From: DASRSS01 sp035656335
GTDB taxonomy: Bacteria; Actinomycetota; Actinomycetes; Mycobacteriales; Jatrophihabitantaceae
Direction of reading: 5' to 3'
NCBI GenBank assembly: GCA_035656335.1
Contig: DASRSS010000290.1
Coordinates: forward strand, 1-15,818
Length of the DNA: 15,818 nt
Shown: positions 1 through 7,183 of the stretch, in pieces
Numbering within the stretch: position 1 is the stretch's first letter
Layout: each line of letters opens with the position of its first letter
Translations under genes and position numbers: made by a program
The notes under the pieces: generated by a model
The model's input: only the letters and a program-made list of their open reading frames with translations
What the model was told of the DNA's origin: nothing
The model's database searches: none

Positions 1-54
1 GTCCAGCTCACGGAGCAGCGCGCAGGCTTCCGGTTCGATCATGTCCCCCGACAT
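1..54 (-). CDS. Partial gene, N-terminal 18 codons only, unknown product
   Basis: Reading leftward from an ATG at 54-52, an open frame runs off the window edge, encoding MSGDMIEPEACALLRELD. A second in-frame ATG (42-40) is possible. I prefer the outer one because a good promoter sits exactly where a leaderless transcript would begin at it (-10 TAATAT, 7 nt before the ATG). There is no convincing Shine-Dalgarno for the outer ATG; a GGGGGA lies only 2 nt from the inner one. Eighteen residues are too few to name a family. The start is inferred from promoter geometry, so the existence of the gene is likely but not certain. Confidence 0.5.
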   Translation of the reverse strand, partial: MSGDMIEPEACALLRELD

Positions 55-61
55 GCTTCAC

Positions 62-90
62 ATATTAGTACATGGGTCTGACAATGTCGA
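62..90 (-). promoter_or_regulatory. Sigma-70-like promoter for the leftward partial gene
   Basis: On the minus strand a -35 box TCGACA (plus-strand 85-90) is separated by exactly 17 bp from a -10 box TAATAT (62-67). Seven bases then lead to the ATG at 54, so transcription would start at or next to the start codon (leaderless mRNA). The patch is visibly more AT-rich than its surroundings. CATGTACTAATATG, overlapping the -10, is a weak imperfect palindrome that could be an operator. Confidence 0.55.
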
Positions 91-266
91 GTGTTTCGGC
101 CGATATTTCGGCTGATTCGGCAAATCCAACCGGCACTTCACAATTCGAACGGCGAGGGCCCCGATGCGGCCGTTTCGCCCCGTGATCAAGAGTGTGTTGT
201 CGCCACCGGGGCGGCCACAACCTGCTGTTGATCACGAGGAGGTGGGCGGGCTGGAACGCAAAGCCG

Positions 267-470
267 GCAGCGCGAAGAAGGCACGAGCGAAAGCAGCCCG
301 CCGTCGCTGCGGACGAATGCAACGCCGAACTCGAGGTGAGTTGGCAGGTGAGCAGGCAACGAGCGAAAGCCATCCGCCGTCGCTGCCACGGAACGTAACC
401 ATGCGCCGAAGGCGAGAAACCAGCGCGAGCCGGACCAGGCCATGCACCCGCCGTCGATGTCCGAGGACGC
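267..470. repeat. Imperfect tandem repeat, period about 75 bp, two to three copies
   Basis: Copy 1 (from 283) and copy 2 (from 359) share ACGAGCGAAAGC, then three differing bases, then CCGCCGTCGCTGC: 25 of 28 positions agree at a period of 76 bp. Upstream flanks also resemble each other (GGCAG followed by a purine-rich stretch). A weaker third copy keeps CCGCCGTCG at 448, 74 bp after the equivalent in copy 2 (374; copy 1 at 298). Because unit lengths differ (76, then 74) and no frame is conserved, a coding repeat is unlikely. The family and function are unknown. Confidence 0.55.
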
Positions 471-570
471 AGCCACAATCCCAAAGGGGACCCGGCCGTG
501 CGGTCGTGAATCGATCGACGACGGACGAACGCGCGGCGAGGACCGGCCGCGGCTGATAGCCGGGAGGCGC

Positions 571-576
571 TACCGT
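571..576 (+). promoter_or_regulatory. Leaderless-type -10 box (TACCGT) of the 584 gene
   Basis: TACCGT fits the actinobacterial TAnnnT -10 pattern and lies 7 nt before the GTG at 584. Transcription would thus start at the start codon. The only purine-rich run (GGGAGG, 562-567) is 16 nt from the start, too far for a normal Shine-Dalgarno. No clear -35 is visible. Confidence 0.45.
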
Positions 577-583
577 CGGCGGT

Positions 584-1156
584 GTGAATCGGGAGCTCGA
601 ACCGGATCCGGACCGGCTGCACGGCGAGCAGTTCAACGTCGACGTCGGGGAGTTCCGGCAGGGCTCGACGCTGAGCCAGTGGGCGCTGACGCGCTACCTG
701 ATCGGCAGGGCGGTCGGCGAGTCGCTCGGGATCGGCCTGGCGGTGTTCGGCGTACTCGGGCTCGTGGCCGCCGTCCTGCTGTGGTGGCAACACTGGCTCG
801 TCCCGGCCGCGGTGATCGCCCTCGGGGCGCTGTGCGTGCTGCTGATGCGCGCCGTGCTGCTCGCACTGCTGCGGCGGCTGACCGCGCTGCCCGGGACGTC
901 CCGCCGGCTGCGCGAGATCGTGGGCGAGACGCGCGGTGACGTGCTGCGCGAGCTGCGCCGGCTCGGCCTGCCGGGGCGCAGCTGGACGCTGCCGCTGCTC
1001 GCGTGGCGGCTGATCCGCACCCGACACCGGCGGACGACATTCGAGCGGCTGCGCGGATTCGACCTGGCCCGCGCGGTGCCACCGGCGCGGCTGGACGAGC
1101 TGCACCTGCTGCTACAGCGCGGGACGGACGATCCGCCGCCACGCGGGCAGTGGTGA
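584..1156 (+). CDS. Hypothetical membrane protein with two TM segments
   Basis: 190 aa. I do not recognise the family. The N-terminal ~45 residues are polar. Two hydrophobic segments follow (about 48-68, GIGLAVFGVLGLVAAVLLWW; and about 72-95, VPAAVIALGALCVLLM), forming a hairpin in the membrane. The C-terminal ~95 residues are rich in Arg and Leu and look cytoplasmic and amphipathic. The GTG start is chosen because the TACCGT box ends 7 nt before it. The stop overlaps the start of the next gene (GTGA, 1153-1156), so the two are probably cotranscribed and translationally coupled. Codon use is strongly GC3-biased like the neighbours, which supports real coding. No catalytic motif is visible. 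Confidence 0.7.
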   Translation: MNRELEPDPDRLHGEQFNVDVGEFRQGSTLSQWALTRYLIGRAVGESLGIGLAVFGVLGLVAAVLLWWQHWLVPAAVIALGALCVLLMRAVLLALLRRLTALPGTSRRLREIVGETRGDVLRELRRLGLPGRSWTLPLLAWRLIRTRHRRTTFERLRGFDLARAVPPARLDELHLLLQRGTDDPPPRGQW

Positions 1157-1839
1157 CCAAGGCGCACAGGTGGCGCTGGGAGACTGGCGCGGTGATCGAC
1201 ACCAGCACGGGCACGCCGGCGCGACGCCGCGGCCTGCCCGCACCGCCGGCACCCCTCGCGCTGACCGTGGTGATCATGTGGGCGGCCGGCGCGGTGCTGG
1301 GCCTGCTCTGGCAGTGGTGGTCGCCGGCCGGCCCCGCGGGCTTCGTGGTCTCGCCCGGCCAGATCCAGCCGGACGAGACCGAGGCTTTCATCGCCGGCGA
1401 CGGCCGGTACGCGGCGATCGCGATCGCGGTCGGCATCGCGGCCGCGCTGATCCTGTGGTTCGGACGGATCGAGCGCGGCATCCTGGCCGTCCTCGCGCTC
1501 GCCGTCGGCGGGCTGGGTGGTGCGGCGGCGACTGCGGCGGTCGGGCACGTGGTGCGCGGGGACGGGCACACTTACCCGTGCGGCTCGGGCGCGTCGTCCT
1601 GCATCAACCACCTGGCGCTGTCCGTCCACGCCCACGGGCTGTGGCTCGTCGAGGCCGCCGCCGCGGTCCTGGTGTACGGGCTGTGCGTCGCGTTCGCGAA
1701 GGACGACGACCTCGGCGTGCCCGATCCGACGCGCGAGCAGCTGACCGGCTCAGTTGGAGCGGATGTAGAGCTGCAGCACTCCGGGCGACACGGCGATCGT
1801 GTGGGTGAGGCGCAGGAGCGTGATCTCCCGCCGCAGTAG
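1153..1839 (+). CDS. DUF2567-like membrane protein
   Basis: 228 aa from GTG at 1153, which overlaps the upstream stop as GTGA. Hydrophobic segments are seen at about residues 30-52 (LALTVVIMWAAGAVLGLLW), then a loop with DETEAFIAGDGRYA, then AAIAIAVGIAAALILWF, ILAVLALAVGGLGGAA and near 165-185 a last TM segment (VEAAAAVLVYGLCVAF). The order of TM segment, extracytoplasmic acidic loop and three more TM segments, and its place near hisD, match actinobacterial DUF2567 proteins as I know them; this is by recall, not by a search. The natural-looking end would be near AFAKDDDLGVPDP. The last ~30 residues are polar and lie antisense to the convergent LON-domain gene, so the tail is probably an unconserved extension. 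Confidence 0.6.
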   Translation: MTKAHRWRWETGAVIDTSTGTPARRRGLPAPPAPLALTVVIMWAAGAVLGLLWQWWSPAGPAGFVVSPGQIQPDETEAFIAGDGRYAAIAIAVGIAAALILWFGRIERGILAVLALAVGGLGGAAATAAVGHVVRGDGHTYPCGSGASSCINHLALSVHAHGLWLVEAAAAVLVYGLCVAFAKDDDLGVPDPTREQLTGSVGADVELQHSGRHGDRVGEAQERDLPPQ

Positions 1840-2433
1840 CCCCGTCAGCCGGACCAGCCGGGCCCGGGTGTCGGGCTGTTCCAGGAGGTCCTGGCGGTCG
1901 GCGGCGGTCAACGGTAGCTGCGCGGCGAGGCGGTAGGACAGCTGCGCCGGGTCCGCCGGCGACTCGACCTGGGTCGCCTGCCCGGTCAGCTCGCCGATCA
2001 ACCGCGCGTGCTCCGCCTCCAGCCGCGCGACCGCGTCCCGCAGTGGCGGGGTGACGTCGCCGTCCGTCTCGGCCAGATAGGTGACCTCGGCTTGCAGGTA
2101 CGGCTTGCCGCCGATGAGGCGCTCGATGCGGAACCGGCGGCTGCCGATCGTGAACAGGTCGGACGCGCCGTCCTCGTACGGCTGCACCTCGAGCACCTCG
2201 GCCAGGGTGCCGACGGACGCGAACTCCGGCTCCTGCTCGACGCCCTCGGTGCCTACCTCGATGCCCTTGGTCAGCGCGACGATCCCGAAACTCGTCGGAC
2301 CCGGCCGCGCGGTGACGTCCTCGAGCAACTGCCGGTAGCGCGGCTCGAAGATGTGCAACGGCAGCGGCATGCTCGGCAGCAGCACATGGCCGAGCGGGAA
2401 CAGCGGGATGACGTCCGTGCCGGTTTCGGTCAC
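1750..2433 (-). CDS. LON peptidase N-terminal (substrate-binding) domain protein
   Basis: 227 aa. The opening VIPLFPLGHVLLPSMPLPLH, then IFEPRY (residues ~28-33), is the hallmark of the LON substrate-binding domain (PF02190). FGIV, the G-T-L-A-E-V stretch (GTLAEVLEV) and IGSRRFRIERLI follow in the usual order. No AAA+ or Ser-Lys protease domain is present, so this is the stand-alone form common in actinobacteria, whose substrate is not established. The GTG at 2433 is chosen because the LON domain begins at once and because TACCGT ends 7 nt upstream, implying a leaderless mRNA. The frame stays open far upstream, but that part is antisense-frame noise within the transporter gene. It lies 29 bp downstream of the transporter on the same strand, and its 3' end overlaps the convergent gene by 90 bp. 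Confidence 0.85.
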   Translation of the reverse strand: MTETGTDVIPLFPLGHVLLPSMPLPLHIFEPRYRQLLEDVTARPGPTSFGIVALTKGIEVGTEGVEQEPEFASVGTLAEVLEVQPYEDGASDLFTIGSRRFRIERLIGGKPYLQAEVTYLAETDGDVTPPLRDAVARLEAEHARLIGELTGQATQVESPADPAQLSYRLAAQLPLTAADRQDLLEQPDTRARLVRLTGLLRREITLLRLTHTIAVSPGVLQLYIRSN

Positions 2434-2440
2434 GACTGCA

Positions 2441-2446
2441 ACGGTA
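2441..2446 (-). promoter_or_regulatory. Leaderless-type -10 box (TACCGT) of the LON-domain gene
   Basis: Read on the minus strand, TACCGT is followed by 7 nt (TGCAGTC) and the GTG start at 2433. This is the same hexamer and spacing as in front of the gene at 584. No Shine-Dalgarno is present in the 7-nt gap. It would let the LON gene be expressed independently of the transporter upstream. Confidence 0.45.
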
Positions 2447-2462
2447 GTGCGGCCAGGGCGCG

Positions 2463-3959
2463 CTAGTGCATCATCGCGGCCGCGACCGGCTCGCCCGCGT
2501 CGTCCTGCTTCGCGGACGCCTTGCCGTGCGGAAGCAGCGCCGCGGGGATCAGCACGACCGCGACGAGAATCACCGCGACGCTGAACGTGAAGCCGAACCC
2601 GCCGGCCATGTCCTGAAGCGAACGGGCGCCCTTGAGCTGATTCGTCAGCAGCACCGTCATGAGCGCCGCGCCGCACGAGCTGGCGATCTGCTGCATGATG
2701 TTCATCAGCGTCGAGCCGCGCGCGATCGTCGGGCCGCTGAGCGTCTGCAGCGCCGCGGTGAACATCGGCATCATCGTCGCGCCCATGCCGAGTCCCATCA
2801 CGAACAACGCGCCGAGCAGCAACGCGTAGGACGTGTGCGCGCCGACCTGGGTGAGCACGGCCATGCCGATGCAGATGGTGGTCACACCGGGCACGACGAT
2901 CTTGCTGATCGCGATGCGGTCGGCGAGGAAGCCCGCGATCGGCATCGTGATCATGGCGCCGATGCCCTGCGGCGCGACCAGCAGGCCCGCGTGCAGGGTG
3001 TTCTCGTGGCGCACCTGCTGGAAGTAGCTGGGCAGCAGCAGCGTCGCGCCGAAGAACGCCATCGCGAACAGGAACATGCCGATGACCGACAGCGTCAGCT
3101 GCTTGTTCTTGAACAGCCGCAGGTCGATCAGCGGATGCCCCGGCCGACCCAGCAGACCCGCCCACCTCGGCGCGAGACCGCGGAGCGCGTGCCGCACGAA
3201 CAGCGCCACCAGGACGATGCCGATGATCCCCGGCAGCAGCACGCGCGTCGCCGCGACCGTCTGCTTCGCCGGGATGGACGAGACGCCGAACAGCAGCAGG
3301 GCCAGGCCGGGGGAGAGCAGCAGCATGCCCATGAAGTCGAACGACTCGGACGGGCTCGGCTCGTCCTTCGGCAGCACGACGAGCGCGTAGATGAGCGCGG
3401 CCGCGCCGATCGGGACGTTGATCAGGAACACCCAGTGCCAGCTCGCGATGTCGATCAGCCAGCCGCCGAGGATCGGCCCGGCGATCGGGCCGAGCAGCAT
3501 CGGCACGCCCAGCACGGCCATCACCCGGCCGACCCGCTCCGGGCCCGCCGCGCGCGTCATGATCGTCATGCCGACCGGCATCAGCATGCCGCCGCCCAGG
3601 CCCTGGATGACCCGGAACGAGATCAGCTCGCCGATGCCCGACGCCGTGCTGCACAGTGCCGAGCCGGCGATGAACAGCACGAGCGCGGTCATGTACAGCC
3701 GCTTGGTGCCGAACCGGTCGGCGGCCCAGCCCGAGAGCGGGATCACCGTGGCCAGCGCGAGCGTGTAGCCGGTCATCGTCCAGCCGACCGTCGCGTAGCT
3801 GGCGTGGAACGCGTTCATGAACGTGCGCAGCGCCACGCTCACGACGGTGATGTCCAAGATCGACATGATCGCGCCGAGCACGACCACACCGGCAACCGTG
3901 AGGACTCGGGCGTCGAGCTTGTTGTCGGTCGGGACGTCGGCAGCAGTCGGGGCGGACAT
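2463..3959 (-). CDS. DHA2-family (EmrB/QacA-like) MFS drug transporter
   Basis: 498 aa, the usual length for a 14-TM proton-driven multidrug antiporter of the inner membrane. Visible family marks: LDITVVSVAL in TM1 (residues ~35-44, the D1-type motif), the loop 2-3 motif A GWAADRFGTKRLY (~77-89), the RVIQGLGGGMLMP stretch with the conserved Arg, and the antiporter motif C GPIAGPILGGWLID. Hydrophobic segments continue to the polar C-terminal tail (HGKASAKQDDAGEP). ATG at 3959 is chosen because of a strong GAGGAG 5 nt before it and because TM1 follows 20 residues later; in-frame upstream extension to 4112 is Arg-rich and not credible. Substrate cannot be told from sequence. No TetR- or MarR-type regulator gene adjoins it here. 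It is divergent from hisD. Confidence 0.88.
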   Translation of the reverse strand: MSAPTAADVPTDNKLDARVLTVAGVVVLGAIMSILDITVVSVALRTFMNAFHASYATVGWTMTGYTLALATVIPLSGWAADRFGTKRLYMTALVLFIAGSALCSTASGIGELISFRVIQGLGGGMLMPVGMTIMTRAAGPERVGRVMAVLGVPMLLGPIAGPILGGWLIDIASWHWVFLINVPIGAAALIYALVVLPKDEPSPSESFDFMGMLLLSPGLALLLFGVSSIPAKQTVAATRVLLPGIIGIVLVALFVRHALRGLAPRWAGLLGRPGHPLIDLRLFKNKQLTLSVIGMFLFAMAFFGATLLLPSYFQQVRHENTLHAGLLVAPQGIGAMITMPIAGFLADRIAISKIVVPGVTTICIGMAVLTQVGAHTSYALLLGALFVMGLGMGATMMPMFTAALQTLSGPTIARGSTLMNIMQQIASSCGAALMTVLLTNQLKGARSLQDMAGGFGFTFSVAVILVAVVLIPAALLPHGKASAKQDDAGEPVAAAMMH

Positions 3960-3964
3960 CTGAA

Positions 3965-3970
3965 CTCCTC
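3965..3970 (-). promoter_or_regulatory. Strong Shine-Dalgarno (GAGGAG) of the MFS gene
   Basis: On the minus strand GAGGAG ends 5 nt before the ATG at 3959. It decides this start against upstream in-frame codons and shows that this gene, unlike several neighbours, has a leader. Confidence 0.75.
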
Positions 3971-4000
3971 GATCGGGGTGTCGTCCCCGGGGGCCGGCGG

Positions 4001-4126
4001 GACGATCGTCGTGTCGATGGGATGACGTCGGCAGCCGCCGGAAGTCATCGGTCTTGATCGACGGTATCGCGCGCCGCTGACAGCGCGCGCACGGATTTCG
4101 CACAGCAGGCAATTGGCCACCGGCCA
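4001..4126. promoter_or_regulatory. Divergent MFS/hisD control region with three palindromes
   Basis: The 185-bp gap between the divergent transporter and hisD contains GACGATCGTC (4001-4010, perfect palindrome), a GC-rich inverted repeat GCGCGC-C-GCTG-A-CAGC-GCGCGC (4069-4090, one bulged base) and TGGCC-ACC-GGCCA (4114-4126), which ends 6 bp before the hisD -10. On the minus strand a TACCGT (4061-4066) could be a -10 for the transporter, giving a leader of about 100 nt. Any of these could be operator sites; which protein binds is unknown. Confidence 0.35.
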
Positions 4127-4132
4127 GGCCCG

Positions 4133-4138
4133 TAAACT
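4133..4138 (+). promoter_or_regulatory. hisD -10 box (TAAACT), leaderless arrangement
   Basis: TAAACT fits TAnnnT and is separated by 6 nt (GGGCTG) from the hisD GTG at 4145. No Shine-Dalgarno is seen. A possible -35 is TTGGCC (4113-4118), but its 14-bp spacer is short, so the -35 remains unassigned. This is the likely main promoter of the his operon. Confidence 0.5.
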
Positions 4139-4144
4139 GGGCTG

Positions 4145-5446
4145 GTGCTGCGACGAATCGACCTGACCGCCGACCCAGCCGGAGCGGACCTGCGCCGCGT
4201 GCTGCCGCGGGCCGTGGTCGACGTCCATGCGGCCGTGGCGGCGGTGACCCCGGTCGTCACCGCCGTGGCCGAACGCGGCTACCCGGCTGCGCGCGAGGCC
4301 ACGCTGCGGTTCGACGGCGTGGACGTGGCCGAGCCGCGCGTCCCCGCGCAGGCGCTCGCCGACGCGCTGGACGGCCTCGACGCCGCGGTGCGCGACGCGC
4401 TGGCGGAGGCCATCCGCCGCGCCCGCATAGGCCACGAGGCCCAGCGCCGCAGGACGGTCGAGACCGAGGTCGTGCCCGGCGGAACCGTGACCGAGAAGTG
4501 GATCCCGGTCCAGCGAGTGGGGCTTTACGTGCCTGGCGGCCTAGCCGTGTACCCGTCCAGCGTCGTGATGAACGTGGTTCCCGCGCAGGTCGCGGGGGTC
4601 GAGTCGATCGCGGTGTTCTCGCCCGCGCAGAAGGAGTTCGGCGGCCTGCCGCACCCGACGATCCTGGCTGCGTGCGCGCTGCTCGGGGTCGACGAGGTGT
4701 ACGCCGTCGGCGGTGCGCAGGCCGTGGCGCTGGCCGCGTACGGCGACACCGCGCTCGGCATCGAGCCGGTGGACGTGATCACCGGACCCGGCAACGTCTA
4801 CGTGGCGGCGGCGAAGCGGCTGGTCCGCGGCGTCGTCGGCATCGACGCCGAGGCCGGGCCCACTGAGATCGCGATCCTCGCCGACGGCAGCGCCGACCCG
4901 GTGCACGTCGCCGCGGACCTGATCAGCCAGGCCGAGCACGACACGCTCGCCGCGTCCGTCCTCGTCACCGACTCGGCGGAACTCGCGGATGCCGTGGACG
5001 CCGAGGTGGTCCGGCAGGTGTCGCTGACCAAGCACGTGGAGCGCGTCACCGCGGCGCTCACCGGCCGGCAGTCGGCCACGGTGCTGGTGCGCGACCTCGA
5101 GCAGGGCCTGACCGTCGTGGACGCGTACGCCGCCGAGCACCTCGAGGTGATCACCGCGGACGCGCGCGCCTGGGCCGAGCGCGTCCGCAACGCCGGCTGC
5201 ATCTTCGTCGGCACCAACGCGCCGGTGTCGCTCGGCGACTACTGCGCCGGCTCGAACCACGTCCTGCCGACGGGGTGCACCGCGCGGCACGCGTCCGGGC
5301 TGAGCGTGCAGTCGTTCCTCAAGGGCGTGCACCTGGTCGAGTACACGCCCGAGGCGCTGGCCGAGGTCGCGCCGCACGTGCTCGCGCTGTCGGCCGCCGA
5401 GGACCTGCCCGCGCACGGCGCCGCCGTCTCGGTGCGCTTGCCGTGA
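4145..5446 (+). CDS. hisD: Histidinol dehydrogenase
   Basis: 433 aa, full length for the family. Catalyses the last two steps of histidine synthesis, the NAD-dependent oxidation of L-histidinol to L-histidine through the aldehyde; zinc-dependent, cytosolic. Visible marks: KWIPVQRVGLYVPGG, the long signature beginning VITGPGNVYVAAAKR and continuing through GIDAEAGPTEIAILAD, the zinc-binding LISQAEHD, the catalytic AEHLEV Glu-His pair, and the C-terminal HASGLSVQSFLKGVHL-VEY. GTG at 4145 is supported by the immediately upstream TAAACT box and by the family-like opening LRRIDLT. First gene of the his operon; its stop overlaps the hisC start as GTGA (5443-5446). Confidence 0.97.
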   Translation: MLRRIDLTADPAGADLRRVLPRAVVDVHAAVAAVTPVVTAVAERGYPAAREATLRFDGVDVAEPRVPAQALADALDGLDAAVRDALAEAIRRARIGHEAQRRRTVETEVVPGGTVTEKWIPVQRVGLYVPGGLAVYPSSVVMNVVPAQVAGVESIAVFSPAQKEFGGLPHPTILAACALLGVDEVYAVGGAQAVALAAYGDTALGIEPVDVITGPGNVYVAAAKRLVRGVVGIDAEAGPTEIAILADGSADPVHVAADLISQAEHDTLAASVLVTDSAELADAVDAEVVRQVSLTKHVERVTAALTGRQSATVLVRDLEQGLTVVDAYAAEHLEVITADARAWAERVRNAGCIFVGTNAPVSLGDYCAGSNHVLPTGCTARHASGLSVQSFLKGVHLVEYTPEALAEVAPHVLALSAAEDLPAHGAAVSVRLP

Positions 5447-6594
5447 CGACGTCCGGGTTGGCCCCCCAGCAGGGAAACTCGCCGCAAGAACACCTGCTAC
5501 GGGGCCAAGAGTGGGCCGACCTCCCGCTGCGCGACGAGCTGCGGGGGGAGTCGCCCTACGGTGCGCCGCAGCTGGACGTGCCGGTCGCGCTGAACGTCAA
5601 CGAGAACCCGTACCCGCCCTCGGACGAGGTAGTCGCGGACATCGCGGACGCGGTCGCCGGCGTCGCGCGCACGCTGAACCGCTACCCGGACCGCGACGCC
5701 GTGGCCCTGCGCGCCGACCTGGCCAGCTATCTCACGTCCGACGGCGGGATCGGGCTCAGCGTCGACAACGTGTGGGCGGCCAACGGGTCCAACGAGGTGA
5801 TGCAGCACGTGCTGCTTGCGTTCGCCGGTCCGGGACGTACCGCGCTGTCGTTCGCCCCTACGTACTCGATGTATCCGGAGTACGCGCGCGACACGCACAC
5901 CACCTGGGTCGTCGGCCGGCGCGCCGAGGACTTCACCATCGAGCGCGAGGCCGCGCTGGCCGCGATCGCCGAGCACAACCCGTCGGTGATCCTGCTGGCG
6001 TCGCCGAACAACCCCACCGGGACCGCGCTGCCGCTCGACGACATCGCGGCGATCTGCGCGGCCGCGCCCGGCATGGTCGTGGTGGACGAGGCGTACGCGG
6101 AGTTCCGCCGCGCGGGCACGCCGAGCGCCCTGTCGCTGCTGCCCGATCACCCGCGGCTGATCGTGACCCGCACGATGAGCAAGGCGTTCGCGCTGGCCGG
6201 TGGCCGGCTCGGTTACCTCGCCACCGCCCCCGCCGTGGTGGACGCGCTGCGCATCGTCCGGCTGCCGTACCACCTGTCCGCGACGACGCAGGCGGTGGCG
6301 CGCGTCGCCCTCGCGCACGCGGACGAACTGCTGGCCGCAGTTGGTGAACTGCGGGCCGAACGGGACCGCACGGTCGGCTGGCTGCGCGGGATCGGCCTGG
6401 AGGCCGCCGAGTCGGATGCGAACTTCGTGCTGTTCGGCAGGTTCCCCGACCGACACGCGGTGTGGCAGGGTTTGCTCGACCGCGACGTGCTGATCCGGGA
6501 GACCGGTCCGGACGGCTGGCTGCGGGTGTCCATCGGGACGCCGGACGAGATGGCCGCATTCCGGCGTGCACTGGAAGAGGTACGCAATGGCTAG
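5443..6594 (+). CDS. hisC: Histidinol-phosphate aminotransferase
   Basis: 383 aa. PLP-dependent class I/II aminotransferase converting imidazole-acetol phosphate plus glutamate to histidinol phosphate. Visible marks: LNVNENPYPPS near the N-terminus, RYPD, the cofactor-cradling ANGSNEVM, ASPNNPTGT, VVVDEAYAEF and TMSKAFALAGGRLGYL with the PLP-binding lysine at residue 247; the Arg that binds the substrate carboxylate lies in LRVSIGTPDE at the end. GTG at 5443 is chosen over upstream in-frame codons because it makes a 4-bp GTGA overlap with hisD. That gives a ~45-residue polar N-terminal segment before the first conserved motif, slightly longer than in many homologues. The 3' end overlaps hisB by 8 bp. 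Confidence 0.96.
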   Translation: MTTSGLAPQQGNSPQEHLLRGQEWADLPLRDELRGESPYGAPQLDVPVALNVNENPYPPSDEVVADIADAVAGVARTLNRYPDRDAVALRADLASYLTSDGGIGLSVDNVWAANGSNEVMQHVLLAFAGPGRTALSFAPTYSMYPEYARDTHTTWVVGRRAEDFTIEREAALAAIAEHNPSVILLASPNNPTGTALPLDDIAAICAAAPGMVVVDEAYAEFRRAGTPSALSLLPDHPRLIVTRTMSKAFALAGGRLGYLATAPAVVDALRIVRLPYHLSATTQAVARVALAHADELLAAVGELRAERDRTVGWLRGIGLEAAESDANFVLFGRFPDRHAVWQGLLDRDVLIRETGPDGWLRVSIGTPDEMAAFRRALEEVRNG

Positions 6595-7180
6595 AACGGG
6601 ACGCGTCGAACGCGCGACGCGCGAGACCAAGGTGCTCGTCGAGATCGACCTGGACGGCCACGGCCACACGGACGTCGTGACCGGTGTCGGCTTCTTCGAC
6701 CACATGCTCTCCTCGTTCGGCAAGCACGGCCTGTTCGACCTGACCGTGGGCGTCGAGGGCGACCTGCACATCGACGCGCACCACACCGTCGAGGACACCG
6801 CGATCGCGCTCGGCCAGGCGTTCGCGCAGGCCGCCGGCGACAAGGCCGGCACGCGCCGCTTCGGTGACGCCACGATCCCGATGGACGAGTGCCTGGTCTC
6901 GGCCGCAGTGGACCTGTCCGGCCGCCCGTACCTCGTGCACAACGAGCCCGAGGGCGCGCCGCCGACCATCGGCCCGGATTACGCCACCACGCTGACCCGG
7001 CACGTGTTCGAGTCGTTCACGTACCACGCCGCGATCGCGCTGCACGTGACCGTGCACGCCGGGCGCGACTGGCACCACGTCACCGAGGCGCAGTACAAGG
7101 CGGTCGCCCGGGCGCTGCGTGCCGCCGTCGAACTGGACCCGCGCGTCGACGGCGTGCCGTCCACCAAGGGCGTGCTCTAG
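6587..7180 (+). CDS. hisB: Imidazoleglycerol-phosphate dehydratase
   Basis: 197 aa, the length of the monofunctional enzyme; the phosphatase domain of the enterobacterial bifunctional HisB is absent. It dehydrates imidazole glycerol phosphate to imidazole-acetol phosphate using two manganese ions. Metal and substrate motifs are all present: GFFDHML, DAHHTVEDTAIALG, RFGDATIPMDE and DWHHVTEAQYKAVARAL. ATG at 6587 is preceded by GAAGAGG ending 6 nt upstream, and the protein begins MARTGRVERATRET as in homologues; the start 21 nt upstream is less likely. It overlaps hisC by 8 bp and ends 3 bp before hisH. Confidence 0.97.
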   Translation: MARTGRVERATRETKVLVEIDLDGHGHTDVVTGVGFFDHMLSSFGKHGLFDLTVGVEGDLHIDAHHTVEDTAIALGQAFAQAAGDKAGTRRFGDATIPMDECLVSAAVDLSGRPYLVHNEPEGAPPTIGPDYATTLTRHVFESFTYHAAIALHVTVHAGRDWHHVTEAQYKAVARALRAAVELDPRVDGVPSTKGVL

Positions 7181-7183
7181 CCG

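Larger units (their letters stand above)
91..583. other. Intergenic region of about 490 bp without a credible gene
   Basis: Open frames occur on both strands here, but their translations are Arg/Pro/Ala-rich with no hydrophobic core, no recognisable motif and no plausible ribosome-binding site. I therefore treat the stretch as non-coding. What it holds is the promoter of the leftward gene at its left end, an imperfect tandem repeat of about 75 bp in the middle (about 267-470), and the probable promoter of the 584 gene at its right end. Confidence 0.6.

Noticed and set aside
267..470. CRISPR array
   Set aside because: Only two to three diverged units, no short identical repeats with uniform spacers, and no cas genes nearby.
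164..556. Plus-strand open frame of 130 codons in the first intergenic region
   Set aside because: Arg/Pro-rich, no ribosome-binding site, and the tandem repeats inside it change frame between copies.
633..1635. Minus-strand open frames opposite the two membrane genes
   Set aside because: Low-complexity Ala/Arg/Pro translations; the plus-strand frames give clear TM segments and have a GTGA junction.
2466..4025. Long open frame on the plus strand (519 codons)
   Set aside because: It is antisense to the MFS transporter, whose motifs and Shine-Dalgarno are clear. The plus-strand translation is His/Arg/Asp-rich with no fold-like pattern, a usual artefact of high-GC DNA.
3960..4112. N-terminal extension of the MFS transporter
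   Set aside because: The in-frame extension is Arg/Pro-rich and polar, while the ATG at 3959 has a strong GAGGAG at the right distance.
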